A stretch of DNA of 64,000 bases from Pegea sp. RAD2-039 (Eukaryota > Chordata > Thaliacea > Salpida > Salpidae), in contig JAQGEQ010000084.1 in assembly GCA_034620365.1 (NCBI GenBank), forward strand, positions 434,001 to 498,000. The letters are read 5' to 3'. Below the pieces are notes generated by a model. That model did no database searches, was not told the DNA's origin, and saw only the letters and a program-made list of their open reading frames with translations. The position numbers and the translations under genes are program-made. How positions within the stretch are numbered: the first letter of the stretch is position 1; each line of letters begins with the position of its first letter. This document shows, piece after piece, positions 35,106 through 46,653 of the stretch.

Positions 35106-38100
35106 TTAAGCGACTATTTCAGTTGGATGTATATATCCATTGAGCTCTTTTTCTTCATCAGGAGAACTCAAAGCTTCTGAAGACTCTGGTACTGATGAAG
35201 ATGTAGAAGAGTGAACACTTTTACGATCAGGAATTGAGGGAGTTCTTAAATCTTCCATAGGAATTGAATCAAAGATCTTTGGTGGATCAGGATCAACGGG
35301 AGTTTGTACTGGAGTCACATGCTTAATTGGAGGTTGAAATCCAGAGCTTCGTCGTTCGAGCGGATTTTTACGAAGCGAGTTTCGATCATCATAAACTGGA
35401 GTTACAGCTGGACTCGCTTGAACGTACACTCGTCGACGATCGGGTCGTAGATCTATTGCCAACCCTTCTCTCAGTGCTCGATTTGCCGCAGGATCGTGAA
35501 AAAATCCCGATTCTTCAATGATGGGATAACTGAGAATAGTTCCGTGATTATAAGCTTGATGTTGAGACTCACTTGCGTATCTCTGTCGCTTATGAGATGC
35601 ATAATCTGAAAAAGAAAGATTATTGCTGACTTTCAAACATTTAGTAGATGAGGACCTCTTTCTCCACTTGATGGCGTCATCAGATGCCCTGTGGGCGTCA
35701 TCAGATGTGGTTTCATTTTCCGACGATCCAAACTGTACGTCATCCCTTTTGTGATCATAGATGAAGTTGGAGGTGGCATCGGGGTTTTAGAAATCCATTG
35801 CTGCTTCATAGGACTTCCATTACTTAAAATAAGGTCCCTAGGTCGCGTAGGGGCTTGAAAAGAGAGCTGGCGACCAATCTGGCGACCTTTGGGTGGGATT
35901 CCAGGTCCAAAACTTGCCGTTCGAAGCAAAGGTTGACCGTTCGGAAATGGACCACGAATTTGGCGGGCATCAGATGCAATAAAACCGGGAAACTGATTAC
36001 TAACACCCGATGGTGTTTCGACAAGTAACTTTTGTCGTTCGCCGCTATCACTAGATCCTTGTCGGTGAAAGACCTCATTATTGATTTCCAACAATTGGCT
36101 CTGCTCGAAAAATTGACAGTAAACGCGCGGTGCTGATGACGTAATCACTACCAACCGTATCGCTTTCTTGATTGGAGCTTGTCGAAGGCTTGGTAGGTGC
36201 GCGGGCGCTCGACATCGATGTCTGTGGCGATAAAAGACATCAGAAGAAAAAATGATGAATCCATCAACTCACTTTTCGAATCCTTCGTTTTTCGAGTTCT
36301 CCTGCGAAGTTCTGATTCGGAGTGTCAGGAGTTTTGGCGGAGTTGTTCTGGCTTTGTGGCTTCCGGCCCTCGCTAGCGTCGCTGTTAGTACTGGTCTCCG
36401 TCACATGGCGCTTACGATTCGCTGAATCTACTGTGACGTCATCGTGCGCAAGTGAGATTCGATTGTTGAGAGCGTGACTTATGAAATAAGATGATGAAGA
36501 TCAGGATGAAAAAGATCGAGATGTGACTCACTTATTGCTTGATTCGCTCGGATACTTACTCCGCTTTGTTGTCACTGAAGTCTCGGAGTCGTGACGATTA
36601 TTGTTAACTCTCGAAACTCCCTATGACGTCATCAAGTGAATGATAATTGGATGGGAGCAAAAGATGAACTTACTGGTTTGAGAGGATTTTTTTGTTTTAT
36701 GCGGTAACAGGGATTGCAACAATAAAAGATGATACTAGAGATCAGAATCCCAAGGAGCACTCCTCCACACAATGCAAGGATTACTTGAGAAGCTTCAGAA
36801 GATCCAATAGCAGCAAGTTGGACTTTATCTTCCGGTTTTGATGTAGTTGAATCGATAATATCCTCTTCTTCAACAAGACACAGAATGAAGCTCCGATACC
36901 AACAATCTTTCAACTCACTTAAAGTCACTGGAACAAACACTTTACACTCTTCTAATCGCGTTGGATCACTTGAATCAAGATCTTGTTCGCGATCTACGTC
37001 ATCTGGCATAACCGTCACGCATCGCTTCCCGTTCCATCGACAATAAGGGTCACGTGATTCGATGCATTCTTTTTCGCAATTAGTGTTGAAAGGACAAAGT
37101 GGTAGAACTATGATGCAGTTCACAAAATTCACGAACATGTTACCACTGGTTTTGTCCAATAAAATGGACTGGACCGACCTATAAGTTGGATATGAAGACC
37201 GTTTTTATTCTCGACCACTTTTTACCTGTCCGAATCTTTTCCACATTTTTCTTCGTTGAAAATTTGCCGTCTTTCCAACGTCACCAACCGATGTGATGAC
37301 GTCAGTAACATGGTTTTGATGACGTCACCGTTTTCTGTACCGACTAATATGACGAGGTGAGAAAGAATTTTTGAATCATTGGTGCTGACAAACTCATCAT
37401 CGGTTGCTATGGTAGTGAGCGCATCACTGTCAACGAAGAGATTGTAAGAGGATAGTGGAGATTGCTCACAGAAGACTCACTGTAATCCGTGTGTGATGAG
37501 TAACGGAGTTGACAAGAGGAGATCTTGAAAGTTGCTCCCAGCATCTCGAGATTTGACAGATTCGCTCACAAGGCTGTGCATTTGAGAAAATACGGATTCG
37601 TCCTCTGTTAGATTCCGTGTTCCATCAGATCCCAATTTGTTTGAACAACTGAAGAATCTCCATTAGAATCGAAAAATGGAGTCAGGCTGATTCCTACCTC
37701 GCAAGATTCGGATGCTTGTTCGTTCTCGGAACAATCCAAGAATCGGGATTTCGTTCTGATTGGATGAAAACTGGACTCAAAAGAGCCTTTTCAATATCCT
37801 CCAAAGCAAAGACACAAATAGCGGATGCTCTGATGGTGTCACTAAAGCAACAAAATGAAAATTCAATCTTCAAAATATCCTCATCTATTCACTTACTGTG
37901 GAATCTGCATCACCACCATCACAACCTCAGTTACTTTCCCATCTTTCGACGTCATAGTGATGACGTCACTGACACTTCGAAGCTCATCAAAGTAGAGAGG
38001 AGAGGCTCCAGAGAGAGAGCAATTGAGACGAGCTTTGAAGAGGGAAGTGAAGAAGAAGTTATGATGTCCGAAATCATTTTTGCAAGCTTGAGCAACTCGC

Positions 38101-41100
38101 GGAAGTTTCCTCTGAAAGTAACATCGTGAAAATAGCGCCCCAAGTGGCCGGAAGTTACTCACATAATCTCGTTCTTCGATAGCAATCTCGTTGAAGAAGA
38201 TTAGAATTTTATCGTCAGTTTCAATTGTTTTGATGAAATCACTATTATCTGTATGATTCAAAAACATTGAAAATATTGAAATATTTGAGAAGTGAAAACC
38301 GTTGAAGTTGGTGGTACTAGGACTACTTCCGTATAAGGTTTCGTACTTCTCAAATGCCTGACGTTTCACGATTCCACTTTTCGTTTCTCCGACGAACTTC
38401 CGGAAAGCAGTGTAGATATAGCCACCTAGTGACAAGGAGAAGTTGAAATATGAGTTTTGTTGAAGATAAAAAGTGACTTGTAGAAATCGCTGTCATCTTA
38501 TGATCTGGTGCATATGGACAGAACAGTTTCGCTTCTTCAGGTTTCCCGCTCAAAGTTATCTTCCCATCTTTCTCCAACTGAAAAATAAGAAGCTGAATAA
38601 AAGAAGACGCCAGAAAGTTTATATAAGAAGTTGTATTTGTTTGAAATTCATATTTTAAGTGGCGAAAAAATAAACTTTCGTCTCATTTCCAGCTTACTCT
38701 AAAATTTTGGAGTTTCGGAAAATATCCAAATGTGCTGCAAGCCGCCACAACATTGGTCAGTTCATTTGTTTTGGGCTCTCTTAATTGGTCAAGTGACATC
38801 ACGTGACTTTGGCATTGGCGTACAGTTCGTGAAATAATTGTCTTACATGTATTGTACCGCTCGTTTTCAATCGTCCAATTGAAAGCCTGAAAAGTAGATG
38901 AAAGTTAAACATTGAAAAAAATGTTTAAAATCTTATTAATGTGGTTAGTATTGAAATGGACTTCTACTTATAATGTCAAATATAACTTAACCCTTTTGAG
39001 CTGCAAAAATCATTCATGCGTGCAATTAAAGTGTATGATTAAATGCAGTTTGGACATTTGAGTCTGAAGATCTATTACAGAAAGTTAATTTTAAATTGAA
39101 CTAAGTTCTCGGACCATATACAACAAAATATTCATAAAAACTCACCTGTGTATAATAAAGTGATGACAATTTTGAAACAGGTATCTTTAGAGTGTTTAGA
39201 AGAAAGATAAAAGATCTGTAAAAGTAAAATTGTTTAACTACACATCTTAGTTTTCTTCTTATATCTTATATTTTGTATGTCAGAAGTCAACTGAAGTATT
39301 GATGACGAGTTGATACTTAAGTTGATGAAACTCAACTTTTTCAACATTTATTTACTTTTCATGAAAAGTTTTTTTTTTACTTCTATTCATCTCTTAAGTT
39401 TTTACTCAAAGCAGTTTAAATAATATTTCAAAATATTTACTACAGAATAAAAAAAATTGCCGCTTTTGTTATTCAGAAGCAGTTTTAGGGACATTTTCAA
39501 ATCTTTTTTGAATGTTTAAAAACAAAATTTAAAAGATGTATTGACGTCTTGTGTAGTTTATGAAATTAACAAACCTTTAAAAATGTTTCAACATAAACAT
39601 ATATCAACTGTTTCAAGCAACTGATAAGAAAGCTTGGTAACATCATCGTTGCACATGACTAACTTCAACAAACGATCACGTGGTTTTGTTTTTCATTAAT
39701 TTGCGTTCAAGAATTTGAAGAAGAATAAATATGTTCGAAAGATCATAATAAAAAGTTCTTAATTCTGTTCAATGTTTCTCAAAGAAGGTGGTAACAAGAA
39801 AACACAAAATAGATGATGTTTTGGTAAACTGATTTAGTCTAAAAGATGTTATTGATCATTTTGAAGTTGATATGATATCACTAACCACTTCAAATAGCTT
39901 TGAGAGATGTCTTCTATCTTAAGTGGTTTACAATTATATGAAATTTATAGAAATCCAAATTGAGATTTTTGTGAGTAAACAAAATATGTCAGATGTATCA
40001 GTAAACTAGATTTTAGTTTGAAAAAATCGTTTGTTTAACTCAACAAATAAGTCGGCTGTTCAAAATTAAGCTTAATTTTTAAATTCACAATTTTACGATT
40101 TTGATTAAGTACAGGTTTTCAACAAAAAAATATTTTTTCTGTAAAACTAACTGAAACGTGTAGAAAAGTTGTAGGTTTACAAGTTGAGGTCAACATTGCA
40201 CATGTCAACGTGTGTCAGCTTTTACTAAATACAAGTTTAACAATTAATCAGTTTTTAAAGACGACAGCTGAGCAAAAAGCCAAGTAGTAAACAAGAAGAT
40301 AAAACTGTAAAAGGACTTTTTTGATAAAAATGAGGACTTTCTCCTTAGAGAGGTATCACTTGTTAACCTCTAATAAATTAAAAAAATCTTTGGGTTGATC
40401 AACTGGTCATGACTAATTTAAAAGAAAATTTACTTGTCCTTATTTGGTATTTTTTCAAAAATAGTTTGAAAAAGACTAACCTGGAATGAACGTAGAAGCG
40501 ACCATTAATCTTTTTCAATCCGTGTACATCTTGAAGAAGAGGATTTGTGTCTTCAGAGTTTTCAAGTCCAACAAATATGGAATAATTTCCTGATTCTATA
40601 AATCAAATATTAGATTCAAAGTTAGCTTTGACAGAAAATCAATTCCTAGCTCATGATCTTCTCTAATTCACAGATTATCTTTAATAAATAGAAGTAAGAA
40701 ATAAGTAGTCTTGAAGAGATCTTTTCTTGAACCGTTCCATGTTAGTAAATAACATCTTCAAATGGAAAGATCAACATTTGAGGTGTCTTTAATTCTCTTC
40801 TACATCATCATCTTTAAAACTTAGCTACAAAATAAATCTGCCATTCAGTGATTTGTGGTTTATTTTTGGAATTCTACTTTTCAAATAAAAATCAAAAGAA
40901 TTGAGTGAGAGGATAACTGCAGTTGTTGAAGATGATTCCAAGATCAAATAAAATTTTAATGATTTCTAGCAGCTAACATTCGATTTGTTTATTTTGGCGA
41001 ATACTTCATCAAGGTTTATGACTTCAGCTTCTAATCTAAGTCTTAAATGATGAAGATAACAATTTAATAAAAATCATTTTCTTGTTGATTTTGAAATAGT

Positions 41101-41850
41101 TTTTCTGAACGAAGAGATATGAACTGAATGCTGAAGGACTTCATCAAGCATCAAATCTCGAAAGCTTGCTGCAAATTATTAAATTAGCAAAGTTGGAAAC
41201 CTTTTATCAGAGACGGACTCTGTTTACTGATCACTGATTGACCAAACCAGATAAACTTTTTACGTTTTTGAAGAGCATCAATTTGATCTTTTTAGGTCTT
41301 CTTTGCATTACAAATCCAACCTGGCTGTTATGAAAAGCTTTTGTGTTCACGACACCATAACGAACCTTACCTTTTTTAATTTTATTCAAGGAACAAACTT
41401 TTGGTTTTCTGTTTAATTGAACTTTTAGATGAATTAAATAGAAGACAAATCAATCACTAATCTTCAAATTAAAAATAGAAGTTTCTTTTGCTTTCTGGTT
41501 GATTTATATATTTGATTTTTATCAAAAACTACTTTGTGAAGATTTCAAAGATTTCCTTTCCATCATATTTTTGGCAAAAAAAAAATACAAAAAAAAATTA
41601 TTAAAAATTCTTTTTATAAACAAAAGTTCAACTTTAAATCCAACTTTTTTTCAGATTTTTATCTTGAAACATAAACAGAGATTCCAAACATGATTTTAGA
41701 ATTAAACAAATTTGAAGGGAAACACTCACCAGTGACATTTAGGATGATTTTCGGCTCCAACTTGGCGGGAAAGTTTGCTGAAACGGAGGAAAGAAGAATG
41801 ATGAAGATTACAAATGCAGCAATCAATTGCTGCCTAGTTGATGACGTCAT
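35106..41850 (-). CDS. transmembrane semaphorin (class 1/6-like): Sema, PSI, TM, long cytoplasmic tail
   Basis: Cell-surface guidance ligand/receptor that binds plexins. Sixteen minus-strand exons: 41730-41850, 40481-40595, 39146-39215, 38698-38886, 38478-38577, 38163-38425, 37897-38111, 37698-37841, 37481-37648, 37226-37426, 36674-37178, 36532-36620, 36273-36477, 36156-36221, 35656-36100, 35106-35605. All phases close; 1131 residues. Seen: signal peptide with core AAFVIFIILLSSVSA; Sema domain with FFNEIAIEERDY, RVAQACKNDFG, LFKARLNCSLSG, ASAICVFAFEDIEKAL and VILVGTENGDVIK; PSI with CEKECIESRDPYCRWNGKRC; a TM segment near residues 660-683 (QVILALCGGVLLGILISSII); then about 450 cytoplasmic residues, polar and Pro/Arg-rich. 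No Ig or thrombospondin repeats, hence class 1/6-like. The N-terminal Sema blades (exons 2-4) are divergent. TGACGTCA overlaps the ATG. Confidence 0.9.
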
Positions 41851-44800
41851 CTAGTTGATGACGTAACAGCAAAATGATTTTACTGATTTTTAGTCACACA
41901 AAAAAAAAAGTCTAAAATAAAAATAATTTATTAAAAATTTGGAAAAAATGAAAAAATGGTTGGAATTAAGAGGAAGTTGAAATTAAGATTTAAACTTTTC
42001 AATTTTACGGTTTAATTCGACTGAATAAAAGTCTTTGTAATTTGTACAAAAATCGATAAAATTAAATGAAGATTGAGAAAGATTTGAGAAGATGATCGAT
42101 TGTTGATAGTAAGCAAGATCTTTAAACAAAACAACTTTTCAGATTTTCAAATTTCAATCTTGATCTTCAGAAGCAGCAGATTAATAAATTTAATTTGTAG
42201 TTAGACGTTCAGTTATCAGTTTGACTCTACTTGTTGTCTGCAAACAAACAAATAACTCAACTTGACTCTTTCTTAAACTTCGAAATACGTTTGTCTCTTT
42301 ATATTATTTTGCTTGAAGGAATTAAAAAATCATTTTTACAATAAAAAAAGAAATCAAAACAATTATTTGATTACAAATGACAATTTTTCTGACGCTAGAA
42401 AACGCTTTTCTTCTTTCAAAAACTGCTGAAAAGCATTTTAATAAAAACCACAAACTGAATACAGTTTCAAATTCATTACTTTTAACTTTACTATAAAATA
42501 CAAAAACATTAAACAAAGTTTCTGAACAAAGCTTTGGTTTTTTGAATACTGAAAATCTTTAAAGTTTAATCAAAAACTTTTCTAAAAAAAAAGGAAAAAA
42601 GAAGTTTTCGAACATTGGGCCTGAGGCGTTGTAGCTTGCCACGCTTCACTGGTCAGCTGACGTCACTCAACTCACAAAACTTAGTAAAATCATAACAAGG
42701 TAAAAGTAAATAAAAGTTTGAAATTCAGCAAGAATATCAGAAATTTATTGCTTTGTCGGAATAAGAATGTTGAAAATCAAAAAGTTGGTGATTTAAAGTT
42801 ATTTATATAAATAAGTAATTAGTTAAAATGTTCTAAAAGTTCCTCAAAATTGTCATCAGACTGACAATTTTTTAACAACTAAAAAGTATTTTGAAATAAT
42901 TTGTGGTAAGTAAAAATTAAAAACCCATTTTTAACATCAGTGTTTGAAACTGAGCAACTTTTCATTTGATAATCAAATAATCTACCATGTGTAATAATTG
43001 AAGAACAAATAGTTTTGTGATTTATCATTTGAAGTTGTAAACATTTCAACCTTATAATCAAATATTTTCATAAAGTTTCAAATTGTTAAATTATCGAAAT
43101 ATAATAAAAGATTAAATGCGCCGATAAATACCAAATTCTAAACTTTCTATCCAAGTTGGAAATGTGATTTTTTGATTGATTCTTTAATAATTGTTATCTT
43201 TATTCTTTATAATCACAAATTAAATCTTAATAGTTTTTCTAAAACACTAATTGCTGTTTAATTAGTAAGTTTCTAAATAAGAGAATTTAATAGATTTGTT
43301 GGTTAGTTCAAATAAACAAATGTTTTCTAATGACTTGTTTTTAAAGTACTTTTTAATGATTTCTATAAATTTAATTTTCTTCAAATAACATTTTTTTGAA
43401 TAAAATGAATTTATACCGATAAAAGGTATATCTGAGAAATATAATATTTTAATGTGTAGCTGTTTTAGTTGAAAGCTGGTATTTAGTTGAACTTTAATAT
43501 TTGAACTTTAAAGATACTGAAATTCAAACTGAGTTTTCAAACAAATAAAATCTTAAACTTCTAAAACGTTAATAACTCGAAAAATTACAAATATATTATT
43601 GTATATATGTTTCAATTTTATCCATAATCAAATTCATATAAAGATTAGAAAAAGATATACTTTGATTAAAGATAAATTATTAAAAAATATCCGATTATCT
43701 TCAAATTATTTTGGAGTTTATGAATAATGTAACATTTCATCAACTTTCTTGAAGTTTTTATCAAACAATTTGTTCTAATTACTTGTTACTCTTTGAATAT
43801 TTCACATAATTTCAAATTATATGTAAAAGATTTTTGTTAAATGTCTAATTTTTTAACAGATCGAAGAATATAACTTTTCAGCCTAATTAGCAAAATAACT
43901 CAAAATTATTAAATAATTTACATATTCAATAAATATATTGGCATTATTTTGATAACTTGCCAGAAAAAGTCGTTGTGCGCACTCATGCGGAACGACATAA
44001 ATAAATCTGCCAACCAATGAGTCACGTGAGTAGATTGAAGTTTGCAAAATCAATTAAAAAACCATTTTGTAACAAACTATAATTTTTATGATATTTTTCC
44101 GAAAATAGGGAATTAAGTTCATCTTAAGATAAAGCGATAAGAATTATTACAAACATTCTGATATCAATATTTATAATTATAACTTTCCAACATTTGATAA
44201 CAAATCTGTTATCTTTGATTGTCTGATAAATAGTGATTAATATCAGAATTAAAGATTTAAACAGAAGACACAATCCATATCAATTAGAATTTTCATGCGA
44301 AAATGTACTGAAGCGTAGAAGTTAAAAGCTTTAGATAATAACTGAAAACAACAAGTTCATTGTTTGTTGATGGATATTTTTCATATAAAACTGTTATTTA
44401 CTGAAAAGTTAATTATTAAAGAAGTTTGAAAATACTTTAAATTTTTAATTAAAAGATTATGTTGATATGCAACTATACAAATATAGATGTTATGATTTTG
44501 TTGTCTCTTTACAAAAGATTATTGATCTTCAAATGTATATTACTTCATATTTTGTTAGACTTAAAATGGATTTTTTTAAAGTTGAATTCAAAGACTTTAA
44601 AATTCGATAAACTTCTTAAAGACTTTTTTACAGATTATCAGTTAAGAATTGGAAACAGTTAAAAAACTCAATTGAAAGAAAATCTAATTATTTTATTAAA
44701 ATAATTTGCTAATTTCAAAATAATTTTCTCTTGAATTGGTTTTCTATTTTCAAATATTTTTATTATCATATTTATTTTAAAGTGCAATAATTGAGTCACA

Positions 44801-46508
44801 AGGTGTTGGAAATACATTATAAGTTGATTGTTTAAGTATTATGAAAGTTATTGATAAAATATAATTATTACGAATTGTAGAATTTCTTGAACTTTGAAAT
44901 GAAAATTACTTTTTACTTTAAGACAAGAAATTGTTTATTTGCTTGAAAACTTCTGTTCATAGCCTCCAGTAATAAATTTAAACTTCATTTAATCTTGTAC
45001 TACAAATGTAGCTTAAAAAAAGGTGCTTGCTAAAATCAGTTGTTTTGGTAAAACGCTGCAACGTCTGCTGCATTTGTAAGTCAAGTAAATATTCTTTAAA
45101 CTATTTAATGAACTACTATAAAGTCTCGTAATTATTAATCTGGTTAAAAATTATTGAAAGTTATTTTGTTATTATTAACGTCAAACAATTGACATTAAAA
45201 GGTGTTTTTGGATGATTTTACAAATCTTTTATATTTTAAAAAATGATTAGTTGACATTTGCTGTTGTACTACTATAAATACCGTTTTGGTAATTATTCAA
45301 CTATTTTACTTATTAGAAGAGTTTTTCTTTTTTCACTTTTACTAAAACATTTATTTCCTCTTTAATTAAAAAGCATTTTCAAGACTTCTGAACAAACCAG
45401 TAATGTGTTTGTGTGTTTGTTTACAAAATGATTGCCGATAAAAGAAGTGATTGTTGAGTTACAAGCCTGCAGATAAACCACAAAATATCATCTTTTTCAT
45501 CTTACTTTTCTGCTTCTCACGCACACTTGACTACAAAACTTTTTATGAGATTCAATCAACTTTTGAAATTAGATTTAAGGAAATTATATGACAGGGTTAA
45601 GTTGTGTGTATTCTTAACCGAATCCAATTAAAAAGAAATATCAACTACATGACTTTTCCTTGTGGTTAGATCTCTTATATTAAACGTGTTCAAGATTTGA
45701 AGTAGTTTAAAAAATAACAACTACAGTCTTTAAACAAATTAATATTTTGATGATGTTGGTTTCTTTCTCGTGTCTGTAGAAGATTAAGTTACAGTCTGTA
45801 GTTTAAATAGAATAATTTTGAATTAAGAAATTATTGATAATTTTCTGTAAGAAAAGCACACAAGAACTGATTTGAATTAAGGTTCTTAATGTTGTAGACA
45901 GAATAATTAAATTAAAATAATTATTTTTTATTGTGTTTATTGACTTTAAAAAATTGATAAATAATTACAAGATTTTGAGTGAGACATACATTATGACAAA
46001 TGGAAAAAAATATTGTTGTGAATTTATTAAACTTCATTTACAAGTTTATCAGAATTATTACAAATAATTTATGGATTTTTCATGAATAGTTTCGACAAAA
46101 CAAGAGACGTTTTCCTTGATATTATTAAAGCAACATTTAACTATACTAGTCTTAAAATTTAACATAATAGTAAGTACATTTTGTAAATTATTTAAAGCTC
46201 AATGCTTAAACTGCAACAAAATGTATTTCAAGTTGTAATATTTTACATGAATTCTACAATTAGTTTTCTATAATTTGACAGTAAAAAAAATTGTATTATA
46301 AAAATGAGTTAGTAATTATAGGCAAAATTAATGACTGTAAATTAGTATACTTAAAAGCTTCTAGACGAATATTTAAACCTTTTAAAATACTTTAAACGAT
46401 AATTATAAAGTAAACTGGAATTACAAGATGTTGTTTGAATCAAAAACAATAAAATCTTTTAAAACAAATCAAGAAAACGTTCATTTAATATACTTTTAAC
46501 TGTGCTTA
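41851..46508. other. AT-rich spacer upstream of semaphorin
   Basis: No protein gene recognised. A GC-richer patch at about 42605-42670 contains CTGACGTCAC and might belong to the semaphorin promoter region. A second patch at about 43968-44000 forms a short hairpin. Open frames here are AT-driven. Confidence 0.45.
43973..44001 (+). other. short GC-rich hairpin
   Basis: GTCGTT and AACGAC pair around an inner CGC/GCG stem with loop ACTCAT, in an otherwise AT-rich desert. Family unknown; may be coincidental. Confidence 0.25.
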
Positions 46509-46653
46509 TGTGGTATAACAGTAAAGTATTTCGCCGCTGACGTAAATGTGTTGAATGTTATTCTCGTATATACCGCTGTGATTCGGTGATAGACTGTATT
46601 AGTCGCCTTAATAATTTGAATAAAGCTTAATATAACGAGTTATTATTATTACA
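46509..46653 (+). mobile_element. small solo LTR-like element with 5-bp target duplication
   Basis: A 145-bp GC-richer island starts TGTGGTATAACA and ends ATTATTATTACA, the TGT...ACA ends usual for LTRs. The five bases GCTTA lie directly before (46504-46508) and after (46654-46658), as expected of a target-site duplication. Inside are a TATATA stretch and an AATAAAG poly(A)-like signal. No internal coding region adjoins it, so it looks like a recombined solo LTR or a miniature LTR element. The intact target duplication suggests a fairly young insertion. Family not identified; strand tentative from the order of the TATA and poly(A) signals. Confidence 0.6.

Noticed and set aside
37716-38129. 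137-codon plus-strand open frame
   Set aside because: Antisense shadow of semaphorin exons 7 and 8, whose minus-strand model closes in phase and matches the Sema domain.
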